Part shown: in pieces, positions 34,059 to 41,847 of the stretch
How positions within the stretch are numbered: the first letter of the stretch is position 1
Layout: each line of letters opens with the position of its first letter
DNA from: a virus
IMG/VR virus record: IMGVR_UViG_3300032954_000013
Span: 1-60,827 of that record
Direction: 5' to 3' (one strand)
DNA length: 60,827 nucleotides
The notes under the pieces: model-generated
Databases searched by the model: none
What the model saw: the letters and a program-made list of their open reading frames with translations, nothing else
Told to the model about the DNA's origin: nothing
Translations under genes and position numbers: made by a program

Positions 34059-36115
34059 CGCCTTACCAGCCAGCGATGTCGAACCAGTCGGCTTTCTGCC
34101 TGCGAAGCGCAGCGAAGAAATTCCTGATGCGATCGGCCATCTTTTTCATTGCGGCCCTCTTTTATGCTGGTCCGAGTATAGCACAGGCCCCGATCTGGCC
34201 CGGACAATCCGGCAACTATGTGGGCTTCGCGGCGGCTCCGGGCTGGCCCGGTTCATTTACCGCCACGGCCTGCCCATCCTCGCCCGCGAGCGGCACTAGC
34301 TGGGCCAACGCGACAATCGTCACGAATTGCACCTACAGCACGTCGAGCCACATATCGGTCAGTTGCCACTACTGCGAATTCCTGTACGTGGACTTCAAGA
34401 CTTCGGCGACCAATGACGATACGGTTCTGGTCAGCGGGCAGAACATACTTTTCATGGGAGACCGCTTCCAGTCGAACTGCGTCGAGTGCGGAGACGTGTC
34501 CGTGACCAGCTCGGCGAGCGCGGTTTACTTCTTCTACGACAGCACCACGCCGCTAGTTTCCTACTACATTTCGCCTCCGGGCACGGGATGCAGCGAGGTT
34601 ACGCCGGGGAACATCGGCTGCACGGGCTGGCCCGCCGCCGGAATTAACACTTTCAACCCGATAGAAGAAACCGGATTCACTCCGGGCGCGATTACTCCAT
34701 CGAACGCGACGGCGGTGAACGGCAACAAGGGGTATGAGTTCGGCTTCAACCTCAACAGCAGCACGGGCACGGTATGGATCGACTCGTGCGACATCTGGGG
34801 ATTCGGGGACGCCATCGTCAGTCAGACCTCGACCGCCCAGCAAACGATTACCAACACGTGGATTCACGACGCCGCTTATCCTTCCGAGCAAAGCTACCAC
34901 GTGGACGGCTACGGGTACTCAAACGGCGCTGTGGGGCCAAACAATGTGACGCTGATCGGCACGGTTACGGCAATTTATGGCGGCGGTGGAACCGATGGGC
35001 TGGCCCTGCAAGCGGCGACGGGCGGCTACCAGAACATCTACGTGGCCGAGAATTTCTTCAGCGGCGATGGAGCGACGATTGCATGGTGCCATCCTGGTTC
35101 CGTTCAATGCACCAACTCCTATTTCTACGGGAATACTTTCGGGACAGACATGCAGCCGGGAGGACCGGTTTACGGGTTCACCACCACGCTCGGCTCCGGA
35201 AGCCAGTGGATATGCAATCGAATCTCGTTCCGCTCGGGAACCTCATGGACGGACCAGAACGATAACTGGACGCCCACTTCCGGGATGAACGGGCAATATT
35301 TCCTCTGGGCGCAAGGCACCGCTCCTAACTACGCCTACAACAATTCAACCGACACCGGAGGGAATACGGTCTGCGGCGTCCCTGCGCCATCCACGATCAA
35401 TTTCGGTACGCAGGCGAGCGGCACCAGCTCATCCGCCCAGACGGTCACGCTCTACGCCAACAATACGGCGAATCTCACGGGCGTTTCCGTGGCGCTGGCA
35501 GGCGGAACGCAGTTCTCCATCGTATCGAACGGCTGCGGATCGACGGTGACGGCTGGAACCAACTGCGCGATCACGGTCAAGTTTTCGCCGACCGGACTGG
35601 GGCCGCAGACCGATACGCTCAAAATCACGGACAACACACCGGGAGTGACTTCGCCGCAACTCGTGCCTTTGGCGGGAACAGGCATCAATAGCACGGCCGT
35701 GGTGCTTTCGCCTTCGAGTGAGAATTTCGGCTCGATCAATGTAGGCAGCTCTAGCAGTCCCGCCACTTTCACCCTTACGAATAACAATTCCACGACGGCG
35801 ACGAGTATTTCGCCTTCGGTCCCATCGGGCGCCGACCCTTCGGACTTCTCGATCACGAATTCCGGCGCTGGTTCCTGTTCGGCTGCGGGCGGGTCACTTG
35901 CACAAGGAGTCAGTTGCACTTTCACCGTCACATTTACGCCCGGCGCAACCGGATCGCGTTCGGCGACTTTGAGCGTCTCCTATAGCGGCGGAGACGGTGC
36001 AAGTCCGCAGACGGCGGCACTATCAGGTACTGGAACATCAAGCGGAGTTTCTAATCCAGTTGTGCTCAGCGGATCCGTAACGCAGAATGGCAATAGTTCG
36101 ATTCAGGCGAAATAA
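34055..36115 (+). CDS. Beta-helix fibre with choice-of-anchor-D-like C-terminus
   Basis: 686 residues from GTG 34055, coupled to the previous stop; ATG 34127 would place a signal peptide (MRSAIFFIAALFYAGPSIAQA) exactly at the N-terminus and may be the true start. Residues of about 100-420 look like a right-handed parallel beta helix (repeated short strands with Asn/Gly/Asp turns: VWIDSCDIWGFGDAIV, ITNTWIHDAAY, IYVAENFFSGDGATI), as in pectate-lyase-like depolymerases. Two Ig-like repeats (INFGTQASGTSSSAQTVTL and SENFGSINVGSSSSPATFTL) follow, each with an NxxC(A/T)xTVxFxP pattern, typical of bacterial anchor-D domains. Confidence 0.75.
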   Translation: MTPYQPAMSNQSAFCLRSAAKKFLMRSAIFFIAALFYAGPSIAQAPIWPGQSGNYVGFAAAPGWPGSFTATACPSSPASGTSWANATIVTNCTYSTSSHISVSCHYCEFLYVDFKTSATNDDTVLVSGQNILFMGDRFQSNCVECGDVSVTSSASAVYFFYDSTTPLVSYYISPPGTGCSEVTPGNIGCTGWPAAGINTFNPIEETGFTPGAITPSNATAVNGNKGYEFGFNLNSSTGTVWIDSCDIWGFGDAIVSQTSTAQQTITNTWIHDAAYPSEQSYHVDGYGYSNGAVGPNNVTLIGTVTAIYGGGGTDGLALQAATGGYQNIYVAENFFSGDGATIAWCHPGSVQCTNSYFYGNTFGTDMQPGGPVYGFTTTLGSGSQWICNRISFRSGTSWTDQNDNWTPTSGMNGQYFLWAQGTAPNYAYNNSTDTGGNTVCGVPAPSTINFGTQASGTSSSAQTVTLYANNTANLTGVSVALAGGTQFSIVSNGCGSTVTAGTNCAITVKFSPTGLGPQTDTLKITDNTPGVTSPQLVPLAGTGINSTAVVLSPSSENFGSINVGSSSSPATFTLTNNNSTTATSISPSVPSGADPSDFSITNSGAGSCSAAGGSLAQGVSCTFTVTFTPGATGSRSATLSVSYSGGDGASPQTAALSGTGTSSGVSNPVVLSGSVTQNGNSSIQAK

Positions 36116-36125
36116 GGAGAGAAGC

Positions 36126-36545
36126 ATGAAATCGAAAAGCATCTTGGCGCTGGTCATCGTTGCATTGATTGCTGCGTTTGCTTTCGGTTGGCATGAGTTT
36201 GGCTCGCATTCGTCCTCGGTTTCGGCCTCGGCGCCAAACGCCAAGGATTGCATGCCGAGCTCGCCGACCGATATGAGTTGCCCGTCGCAGGACTATCTCG
36301 ACCTGCAGGCGCGCGCAGCGAAGGCTCAGGCCGAGATTAACGACTTGATGCAATCGGATGAAGTGAAGAAGTTGAACGCGGAAATTCAGGAGAAGCAGAT
36401 CACCTGGAAGGGAATCGAAGTGACGCTGAATCAGATGACGCCGCGCGATCCGATGGGGCGCGCCTACGGCTACGACGACAAGACGCACCGATTCACTCCG
36501 CCTCCGAATCCAGCGCCGCAGTCTCCGCCGCCGGCCAAGAAATGA
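36126..36545 (+). CDS. Membrane-anchored coiled-coil protein, possible inner spanin
   Basis: 139 residues, strong AAGGAGAGAAGC site before ATG 36126. One N-terminal membrane helix (ILALVIVALIAAFAFGW), then a periplasmic helical region (QARAAKAQAEINDLMQSDEVKKLNAEIQ in register with a coiled coil) and a Pro-rich tail. The layout fits an i-spanin or a general membrane protein of the lysis module. No embedded outer spanin was found. Confidence 0.55.
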   Translation: MKSKSILALVIVALIAAFAFGWHEFGSHSSSVSASAPNAKDCMPSSPTDMSCPSQDYLDLQARAAKAQAEINDLMQSDEVKKLNAEIQEKQITWKGIEVTLNQMTPRDPMGRAYGYDDKTHRFTPPPNPAPQSPPPAKK

Positions 36546-36700
36546 ACGATGAAGGCGAGCCCGTCGCGGTGCATTTCGATCGTTATTGCCCGCACTGCGG
36601 ACGCACGACGAAGCACGCGATGGTTGACGGCGAACCGAAGTGCGAAGAGTGTTCCAAGCGGGATAATTTGCTCGAGTTTCCGAGGAGGCCCAGCCAATGA
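36542..36700 (+). CDS. Small zinc-ribbon protein
   Basis: 52 residues from ATG 36542 in ATGA overlap; its own stop overlaps the next ATG. CPHCGRTTKH and CEECSKRD form a four-cysteine zinc ribbon. It is cytoplasmic, acidic at the N-terminus, basic near the C-terminus. The gene lies among membrane proteins of the lysis module; function not known. Confidence 0.65.
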   Translation: MNDEGEPVAVHFDRYCPHCGRTTKHAMVDGEPKCEECSKRDNLLEFPRRPSQ

Positions 36701-37143
36701 TGGTCATGGTGCAGCAGGTTGATGTCGCTCACGTTCACCCGCATGTGATTTGGTTTTTCTACTGGACTGGATGGTTCATGCACATCCTCTGCGTGGCCTA
36801 CCTGACGGCCAAGAGCGCGGTGAACCCGGCGAAGGACATCTGGGACTATCTCGTCCAGAAATGGCCCCCCATCTTGATTCGCATGTTCCTCGTCACGCTC
36901 GGATTCCTGTTCTGGAAGTTCAATCCGACCGTTGTGAATGATTTCGGCAAGCACTGGGCATCCAGCCTTTCGCCGGGAACTTTTCACGATCTGATCCTGA
37001 GCGTCGGGATTCCGCTCAACGCCTTCACTGCGGGCCTCTACGGTTACGTGGGCGACTCGCTATTCGACAAGCTGCTCGGCTTCACGCCCTGGTTCAAAAG
37101 CGTCGTGCCGCCGCTCGCGCAGAATGCCGTGCAAAATCCATGA
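36697..37143 (+). CDS. Three-helix membrane protein, holin candidate
   Basis: 148 residues, ATGA overlap. Three hydrophobic helices: VIWFFYWTGWFMHILCVAYL, ILIRMFLVTLGFLFWKF and ILSVGIPLNAFTAGLYGYVG, with short polar loops. Number and position of helices, and location before an XhlA-like protein and muralytic enzymes, are compatible with a holin, though its length is at the upper end for that class. Confidence 0.5.
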   Translation: MMVMVQQVDVAHVHPHVIWFFYWTGWFMHILCVAYLTAKSAVNPAKDIWDYLVQKWPPILIRMFLVTLGFLFWKFNPTVVNDFGKHWASSLSPGTFHDLILSVGIPLNAFTAGLYGYVGDSLFDKLLGFTPWFKSVVPPLAQNAVQNP

Positions 37144-37424
37144 GCGAGGGCGACAGAGCAATCCCGGTAGCCGCGAGTCCAGACGACAGGGTAAATCCGA
37201 TCTGGAAGTATGTGGCTATGACCGTCGTCGGTATGCTGCTCGGCGGCGCTCCGTCCTACATCTCTCTCTCGATCGACCATCACTACGCGATGACCAAGAC
37301 GGACGTTGACGGCGAGGTGGACAGCCACACGCAGGCCATCGTGCAGAGCGTAAGCGACCTGAAAGAGCAAGTGAAGGAACTCGCCGGAGAAGTCCACGAG
37401 CTTTCGAGGGCGCGCGACAAATGA
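37140..37424 (+). CDS. Small membrane protein, XhlA-like
   Basis: 94 residues. One membrane helix (YVAMTVVGMLLGGAPSYISL) preceded by about 24 cytoplasmic residues and followed by a coiled-coil-like acidic region (VQSVSDLKEQVKELAGEVHELS). This is roughly the inverse layout of XhlA, so a holin accessory role is only a guess. ATGA overlap with the previous gene. Confidence 0.5.
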   Translation: MSEGDRAIPVAASPDDRVNPIWKYVAMTVVGMLLGGAPSYISLSIDHHYAMTKTDVDGEVDSHTQAIVQSVSDLKEQVKELAGEVHELSRARDK

Positions 37425-37437
37425 CGGTAGCTCCATC

Positions 37438-37495
37438 GGGGCGCATGCGTAGTAGCCGCTGTGAATCCGGTCCGTAAACTCTACGCATGCGCCCC
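37438..37495 (+). other. Long inverted repeat (hairpin) in lysis module leader
   Basis: GGGGCGCATGCGTAG (37438-37452) and its exact complement CTACGCATGCGCCCC (37481-37495) form a perfect 15-bp stem with a 28-base loop. No U-tract follows, so it is not a standard terminator; instead AAGGAGG follows directly at 37497. Its loop has no gene. It probably works in the RNA or as a protein binding site. Confidence 0.7.
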
Positions 37496-37525
37496 CAAGG
37501 AGGCTATTGCTTTTGAGGATAATCC

Positions 37526-37579
37526 ATGCCACATTGTCAACCGTTCACTCCGATTGCCCCAACCGGGACGGCGGGTTAG
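37526..37579 (+). CDS. Possible 17-residue leader peptide
   Basis: GAGG lies seven bases before ATG 37526, opening a 17-codon frame rich in Pro and Thr that stops inside the hairpin at 37565-37602. Such an arrangement could couple leader translation to expression of the gene at 37622, as in attenuators. Too short to be sure it is translated. Confidence 0.25.
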   Translation: MPHCQPFTPIAPTGTAG

Positions 37580-37602
37580 GCCCCCTGAACGCCTGCCGTC
37601 CC
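37565..37602 (+). other. Hairpin before the lipoprotein-like gene
   Basis: GGGACGGC (37565-37572) pairs with GCCGTCCC (37595-37602), extended by a partial inner stem. The AAGGAG site of the gene at 37622 begins about eight bases downstream, so the hairpin may adjust ribosome access or stop transcription partially. No run of T follows. Confidence 0.55.
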
Positions 37603-37621
37603 AAGAGATAAGGAGACGAAA

Positions 37622-38224
37622 GTGAAACACTGGATTCGCCTCATCTTGTTCGCCCGCAAGTATCACATGCTGTTCCTCGCCGCCGGATTGCTAATGCTCA
37701 CCGTCAGCCTGTGCGCCTGCAACATTCCCGCATGGATTTCAACTGGCGAAGCCGTCATTGGCCTAGCCGAAACGATGATTGGAGCAATCCTGACTGCGAT
37801 GGGTGCTGTCGGCGCGGCAGCGACGATGGTCTCAATCGTAAACAAGATTCTCGCGGCTATGCAGGATGCTCTCGCGATGTACGAGGAATACAAAAACAAT
37901 CCGTCCACGACACTGCTAAGCTCCATTAAAGAAGGTTTCCAGGCCGTCCTCGATGGTGCCACGCAGTTTATGACGGACACGGGCGTTACGAACGTGAACC
38001 TTCAGAACAAGCTGAAGTCGATCATGCAGCTCGTCATCAACGAAATCACGGCCCTGCAATCGACGCTCCCGGCGCTCGTCGCTAAGGCTGGCGAGCAGTT
38101 CACCGTGACGGTGCCGATGGACAAGAAGCAGTTTGTGGCCGCGTACAATCAGATCATCGGAACACCGACTGGCGATGCGGAATGCGACGGCATTCTGGCG
38201 CAACTCAAGGCTCTCAAGGCGTAG
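37622..38224 (+). CDS. Exported helical protein, lipoprotein candidate
   Basis: 200 residues, GTG start after AAGGAG. A long signal sequence (ARKYHMLFLAAGLLMLTVSLCACN) ends with cysteines at a position where lipid attachment could occur, although the box is not canonical. The mature part has two hydrophobic stretches (VIGLAETMIGAILTAMGAVGAAATMVSIV) and an amphipathic C-terminal helical region. It lies between structured leader DNA and a structured RNA element in the lysis/envelope module, and may act on the membrane. Family unknown. Confidence 0.6.
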   Translation: MKHWIRLILFARKYHMLFLAAGLLMLTVSLCACNIPAWISTGEAVIGLAETMIGAILTAMGAVGAAATMVSIVNKILAAMQDALAMYEEYKNNPSTTLLSSIKEGFQAVLDGATQFMTDTGVTNVNLQNKLKSIMQLVINEITALQSTLPALVAKAGEQFTVTVPMDKKQFVAAYNQIIGTPTGDAECDGILAQLKALKA

Positions 38225-38251
38225 CGGTCGCAAAGCTGAAACGGCTCTAAA

Positions 38252-38446
38252 TTTTTGCGCGGCGGATGCGTAGGACGCATCACCTAAGTGTGAGCACCAA
38301 GCCGAGGGAATCCCGGCTGGCAAAATCCCGGCGGATACGCGGCCAACGTCGGAGACATAGTGGCCTCCGAGCTGCTAGGGAGTCTCAGGGATGGGCTGCG
38401 GCTCACTGCTGAAGGCCCACGGCCGAGTAAGGCAATGCCGCGCAAA
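38252..38446 (+). ncRNA. Structured RNA candidate A (TTTT/AAAA-closed)
   Basis: No ORF is supported here. TTTTGCGCGGC (38252-38262) pairs perfectly with GCCGCGCAAAA (38436-38446), an 11-bp closing stem. Inside, GATGCGT/ACGCATC forms a tight hairpin (38264-38280), GTGAGC (38289-38294) pairs with GCTCAC (38400-38405), AGCCG/CGGCT makes another hairpin (38299-38317), and CGGAG/CTCCG a further one (38349-38368). The element is followed at once by a TTTTAGTGGAG region carrying the ribosome binding site of the papain-like peptidase gene at 38470. It resembles element B at 47943 in closing stem and flanks. It could be cis-regulatory or a processed RNA. Confidence 0.6.
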
Positions 38447-38469
38447 ATCTTTTAGTGGAGAAATAGCCA

Positions 38470-39339
38470 ATGGAACTTCCGCTTTCTCCCGCTGGGCGTC
38501 GGTATGGTGGCAAGCCTTCCCGCATTGACCATCGTGATTACGGCCCTCCGCTGCATATCCTCACGATGCGCGGCCCACTCGCTTCGCGCATTCTGCTCCC
38601 AGACCCTCCAAGCGGTACATCGACGCTCGGTGCGGTAAAAGACCAAGGCCAACAGGGAAGCTGCGATGGTCACGCCTCGAGCGAATGCGGGGAGCGGCTC
38701 TGGCGATTCGTCAAAGGCGAAGCGCTGATCTTCTCGCCAGCGTTCGCCTACTACCAGATTCGCAAATTCGAAGGCACGCTCGACCAGGGCGACTGCGGCG
38801 GCCAGATCGTCTCTGGCATGATCATTGCGGACGGAAATCCCGGTGCTGGGGGCATTGGCTACTGCCCGAATGAGCTGATGCCCTATAACCAAAATGATTG
38901 CTCAACTCCGCCATCGGCAGATGCGCTCGCTGCGGCCGCAAAATATCCGGGCGGCTCGTACCACAACATCGGGAACAATATCGGGCTCATCAAATCCTGC
39001 ATCGCTTCTGGCTACAGCTTCGAAATCGGCATCGCAGTCTACGATTCCTTTGAATCGGATACGGTCGCTGGCAATGGCCTCGTACCGATTCCGGCTCCGA
39101 GCGAGAACCTTCTGGGCTATCATGCGCTCCATTGCGGGATGATCGCTGATGACACGATCAAGTGCCCGGGAGTACCAAATCCCGGCGCCGTGATGTTCCA
39201 GAATAGCTGGGGCTCGAATTGGGGCTGCGAATGCCCGCTGACATCAGAGCGCGGCTACGGCTGGCTCGCCTATGATTTTCTCAATAGCACCGACCTCACG
39301 ATCGATGTCCGCATGAGTCATCTTGGGGGACCTTGGTAG
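38470..39339 (+). CDS. Papain-like (C1) cysteine peptidase
   Basis: 289 residues. All catalytic positions of clan CA C1 peptidases are visible: oxyanion Gln in VKDQGQQGSCDG (Gln59), nucleophile Cys65 (usual CGSCW replaced by GSCDGH), His218 in GYHALHCG, and Asn245 in FQNSWGSNWG. No signal peptide, so it would be cytoplasmic or carried with the virion, or released by the lysis machinery. Length matches a mature C1 domain without propeptide. It may cut host proteins or cell-envelope peptides. A GGAG site precedes ATG 38470, and structured RNA A lies just upstream. Confidence 0.85.
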   Translation: MELPLSPAGRRYGGKPSRIDHRDYGPPLHILTMRGPLASRILLPDPPSGTSTLGAVKDQGQQGSCDGHASSECGERLWRFVKGEALIFSPAFAYYQIRKFEGTLDQGDCGGQIVSGMIIADGNPGAGGIGYCPNELMPYNQNDCSTPPSADALAAAAKYPGGSYHNIGNNIGLIKSCIASGYSFEIGIAVYDSFESDTVAGNGLVPIPAPSENLLGYHALHCGMIADDTIKCPGVPNPGAVMFQNSWGSNWGCECPLTSERGYGWLAYDFLNSTDLTIDVRMSHLGGPW

Positions 39340-39341
39340 CA

Positions 39342-39752
39342 ATGGACCTCAAGACTCTAGTCGCGATGTACAGCAACCCTGCACCCAAAGTGAAGCTCCT
39401 CTGCCTCGGGATCTCGAAGGCCGAGGGCTTCGATGTTCCCGGCTCGCTGCCAGCACGTTGCCACAATCCGGGGGATCTCGAAATTGGCAATGTTGGCTAC
39501 GGCGTAGACAATGGCAAGACGATCTTCCCTGACGATGCGACGGGCTGGGCCGCACTCTACCGCGAAGGCTCGCTGATGCTTGCGGCGATGACGAGTTTGC
39601 ACCGATCACACGTTTACTCGCTCGGAGAGACGTTCCTTCAGGTCGCTCAAGCATGGACAGGGGGCGATAATCCAAGCGGCTGGGCTCAGACGGTCGCGGA
39701 GACTTGCGGGATGTCAGTTACGAACACGCTACAGGAATTCCTCGACGCCTAG
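39342..39752 (+). CDS. Lysozyme/transglycosylase-like endolysin candidate
   Basis: 136 residues, ATG three bases after the peptidase stop. It has the pattern AEGFDVPGSLPARCHNPGDLEIG (residues 27-49) followed by FPDDATGWAALYREG and a C-terminal WTGGDNPSGWAQTVAETCG, as in small phage proteins of the lysozyme-like superfamily (Glu28 would be the catalytic acid). It is the last + strand late gene; the convergent minus-strand operon ends four bases after it. A 6-bp inverted repeat (GACGCC/GGCGTC, 39744-39765) spans the convergent stops. Confidence 0.65.
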   Translation: MDLKTLVAMYSNPAPKVKLLCLGISKAEGFDVPGSLPARCHNPGDLEIGNVGYGVDNGKTIFPDDATGWAALYREGSLMLAAMTSLHRSHVYSLGETFLQVAQAWTGGDNPSGWAQTVAETCGMSVTNTLQEFLDA

Positions 39753-39755
39753 CGC

Positions 39756-40652
39756 TCACGGCGTCTCCTGCGAGGGAGCGGAGAGGGCGGCTTCTACCGG
39801 ACACGTTGGATTATGATGATTGCGCGTGCTCCCCAAGCAGTACGGGCACTTGTCGAACGTCATGCTACGAATCAATCGCTCAAGTTCCGCGATTCGCGCC
39901 TCGGGGGATGGGCCGGGATGGGCGGCTCGCACGAGTTCGCGCAGGCACGGCAGGCAGTCCATCGCCAGGCCCGACGCCGTCTCAGGATGCGGGCACTTCG
40001 TGCGTCCTTCCCACCAGTTCAGAATCGCGTCGCCCTGCCCCGTAGCTTGCTCGCCGAGGCGAGGCTCGGGGGCGCGCTCAGATTGCAATCGCAGGTATTC
40101 GTCGCTCAAGTACTTTATCGTTCGGGCAAAGAAACTGCGATCTTCAGGGGCTTGCTGCGCCGCATCTTGGCAGGCGTCCACTATTTCTCTCGGCCAGTGT
40201 TGTGGAAAATCTCCGCGCGTAGGCTCGGGGGCGGGAGCGGCCACGAACTGACGGACCTGTTCGATACTGTCGGTGACCAGATGCGCCATCTTGACCATCA
40301 AATCCGGTTCGCGCACGCCGGGGATATAGACAACGACTCGCTTTCCGGCGCCGACAGCCCAACCCATTTCCATCGAAGCGGAGGGGCCGCACGGCATCAC
40401 GTAGACGCACACTTCGCAGCCGCGCAAGGCGTCCATGTCCCGCTCAAAACCACGCTCGGCGCATGGATGATTCAATCCAGCGAGGTATTTTGGAATGTCG
40501 CTCGGCCAGTTCTGCCACTCGGGATCGACTTCGCTCCAATGGAATCCCTCGGAGTCCTTGAAGTCATATACGTCATGCCCGTCAGCGCGGAGAACTTTCA
40601 CCACCTCTGGCTGGAAAGTGTTGCGCCACGAACTCGCTACGTAAACTTTCAT
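39756..40652 (-). CDS. Nucleoside 2-deoxyribosyltransferase-like protein with zinc-binding tail
   Basis: 298 residues. The N-terminal 135 residues fit the nucleoside 2-deoxyribosyltransferase/DUF4406-like fold: KVYVASSWRN, DGHDVYDFKDSEGFHWSE, RDMDALRGCEVCVYVMPCGPSASMEMGWAVGAGKRVVVY. Such enzymes swap bases on deoxyribose or handle NAD-like nucleosides. A long charged region follows and ends in CPYCLGSTRNHHNPTCP, a zinc-binding pattern. GGGAAGG precedes its ATG. Last gene of the minus-strand early operon. Confidence 0.75.
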   Translation of the reverse strand: MKVYVASSWRNTFQPEVVKVLRADGHDVYDFKDSEGFHWSEVDPEWQNWPSDIPKYLAGLNHPCAERGFERDMDALRGCEVCVYVMPCGPSASMEMGWAVGAGKRVVVYIPGVREPDLMVKMAHLVTDSIEQVRQFVAAPAPEPTRGDFPQHWPREIVDACQDAAQQAPEDRSFFARTIKYLSDEYLRLQSERAPEPRLGEQATGQGDAILNWWEGRTKCPHPETASGLAMDCLPCLRELVRAAHPGPSPEARIAELERLIRSMTFDKCPYCLGSTRNHHNPTCPVEAALSAPSQETP

Positions 40653-40688
40653 CGCCTTCCCTTTCGCCCCGGCTTGGGGGCCGCACGC

Positions 40689-40829
40689 CTACTCACGTTC
40701 AATGTTGAAATATGGTGCGCTCATAATCGTGCCGCGCTTGTCACTGCGGAACATGAGCGTATCAGGATAGCTCCACCATGTCCCGATAATGCAAATTAGG
40801 AATAGACATTGCCCCACAGCCTCAATCAT
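40689..40829 (-). CDS. Small membrane protein
   Basis: 46 residues from the ATG at 40829, ATGA overlap with the preceding gene in the operon; a longer in-frame start lies within that gene. One hydrophobic segment (AVGQCLFLICIIGTWW) then a polar tail. Function unknown. Confidence 0.55.
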   Translation of the reverse strand: MIEAVGQCLFLICIIGTWWSYPDTLMFRSDKRGTIMSAPYFNIERE

Positions 40830-41152
40830 TTCGTCCTCGGGATAGCGTCCAATGGGCCGAGGATGGCGTCTAGCGCATCCGCAAACATCCTTGCGCCATC
40901 CATCATTCCAACAGCGTGCAGCGGACCAATTGGTGACCGCGCTTTCCATTCGCGCCATTCCTTCTGCGCCGCCCTCAGCCTCGCCTCGATCCTGGCGAGT
41001 TCGTCGGCAATATCGTTTTGTGCGGCCGCGTAGTTGTCCATTTTCAGATATTTGTACTCAAGTCCACGACTTTTGAATTCCACAGGAACGGACTCTAGCG
41101 CCTCGCGGCGCAATTTCTCAATCAGTTCGTGCAGGGTGGTGGGTTCAGGCAT
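40826..41152 (-). CDS. Hypothetical coiled-coil protein
   Basis: 108 residues, helical and charged (DIADELARIEARLRAAQKEWREW), with an Ala-rich C-terminal segment. Its start overlaps the end of the upstream gene by 8 bases and its stop overlaps the next ATG, so translation is coupled on both sides. No family recognised. Confidence 0.65.
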   Translation of the reverse strand: MPEPTTLHELIEKLRREALESVPVEFKSRGLEYKYLKMDNYAAAQNDIADELARIEARLRAAQKEWREWKARSPIGPLHAVGMMDGARMFADALDAILGPLDAIPRTK

Positions 41153-41393
41153 CTACCGTCTCCTGATGCAGCGCCAATTCAAGTGCCGCCGATTTTGCTC
41201 CCAGAATGTTTCCCCAAGTATCGCCCTGAATTATGCGATTGCGCGAGATGGCAGAAACCAAATATCGCGTTGGCCTCTTCGGGTAGCCGAAATCACTGTC
41301 GTCGGTTACTGCCGCAGTCCAACCGTTCGGTAGAGGCAGATACCAACTCCAAATCTTGTTGACCTTGTCAAAAGATATTTCCCACTCAGCCAC
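41145..41393 (-). CDS. Hypothetical protein, aromatic-rich
   Basis: 82 residues from a GTG with a GAGG site. The sequence (WEISFDKVNKIWSWYLPLPNGWTAAVTDD, split by a turn) is beta-rich with many Trp/Tyr residues. No zinc pattern or membrane helix. Family unknown. Confidence 0.6.
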   Translation of the reverse strand: MAEWEISFDKVNKIWSWYLPLPNGWTAAVTDDSDFGYPKRPTRYLVSAISRNRIIQGDTWGNILGAKSAALELALHQETVDA

Positions 41394-41396
41394 GCT

Positions 41397-41645
41397 TCAC
41401 CTCTCCTTTCCTCGCGCCCGTCGAGGAGTGAGGGGACGCTCACGCTGCGTAATCTCTGGGCGATCTATGAAGTGAATCCGACGAGCATGAGAAGAAGCCG
41501 CATTTCGTGCTTGGGTCATCGGCAGGACTGGTCTCTCGCGTTCCCACTTTCCAGTGTAAGTCCCCGACCAGTTGCAATGTTCGCAATCAAGCACGACGAT
41601 AGCTCGCGGTCCTTTTGAAACAACTGTGGCTCTGAAATCGCTCAT
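41397..41645 (-). CDS. Small protein with CxxC zinc-like motif
   Basis: 82 residues from the ATG at 41645, which has AAAGGAACG upstream; an in-frame ATG at 41678 would add eleven residues and increase overlap with the next gene. CEHCNWSGTYTGKW resembles half a zinc ribbon. The C-terminus is strongly basic (RARGKER). Confidence 0.55.
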   Translation of the reverse strand: MSDFRATVVSKGPRAIVVLDCEHCNWSGTYTGKWERERPVLPMTQARNAASSHARRIHFIDRPEITQRERPLTPRRARGKER

Positions 41646-41847
41646 TTCGCACGTTCCTTTCGAGGGAGGCTTTGACACGGCGATTCAAACTCGACCTAAG
41701 TAAGCGCATGATGCAACGCGCCATTGCCGATGAATCGCGTTCGTGGTCATAGCGCAAATGCTCAAAGAGAGTCTGGCGATACGGTTTCTCGCCGCACAAT
41801 GGACAAGTTCTCGGCTGTCGCACCTTTCCCTTCCCTCGCCGGGTCAT
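41587..41847 (-). CDS. C2H2-type zinc finger protein
   Basis: 86 residues. CPLCGEKPYRQTLFEHLRYDH fits a classical C2H2 finger; the rest is basic and helical, so nucleic-acid binding is likely. Its last 59 bases overlap the following gene out of frame, so the true C-terminus may be under-constrained. The ATG is in an ATGA overlap with the gene upstream. Confidence 0.55.
   Translation of the reverse strand: MTRRGKGKVRQPRTCPLCGEKPYRQTLFEHLRYDHERDSSAMARCIMRLLRSSLNRRVKASLERNVRNERFQSHSCFKRTASYRRA

Noticed and set aside
37421-37477. 18-codon ORF starting in ATGA overlap after the XhlA-like gene
   Set aside because: It runs into the perfect inverted repeat and its sequence is dictated by the stem; weak evidence for translation.
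39744-39765. Bidirectional terminator between the convergent operons
   Set aside because: The stem is only 6 bp and lacks a U-tract, so it is noted in the neighbouring gene entry but not called.
39813-40799. Large plus-strand ORF (328 codons) opposite the deoxyribosyltransferase-like gene
   Set aside because: Shadow frame: the minus strand frame shows clear homology and coupling, the plus frame does not.
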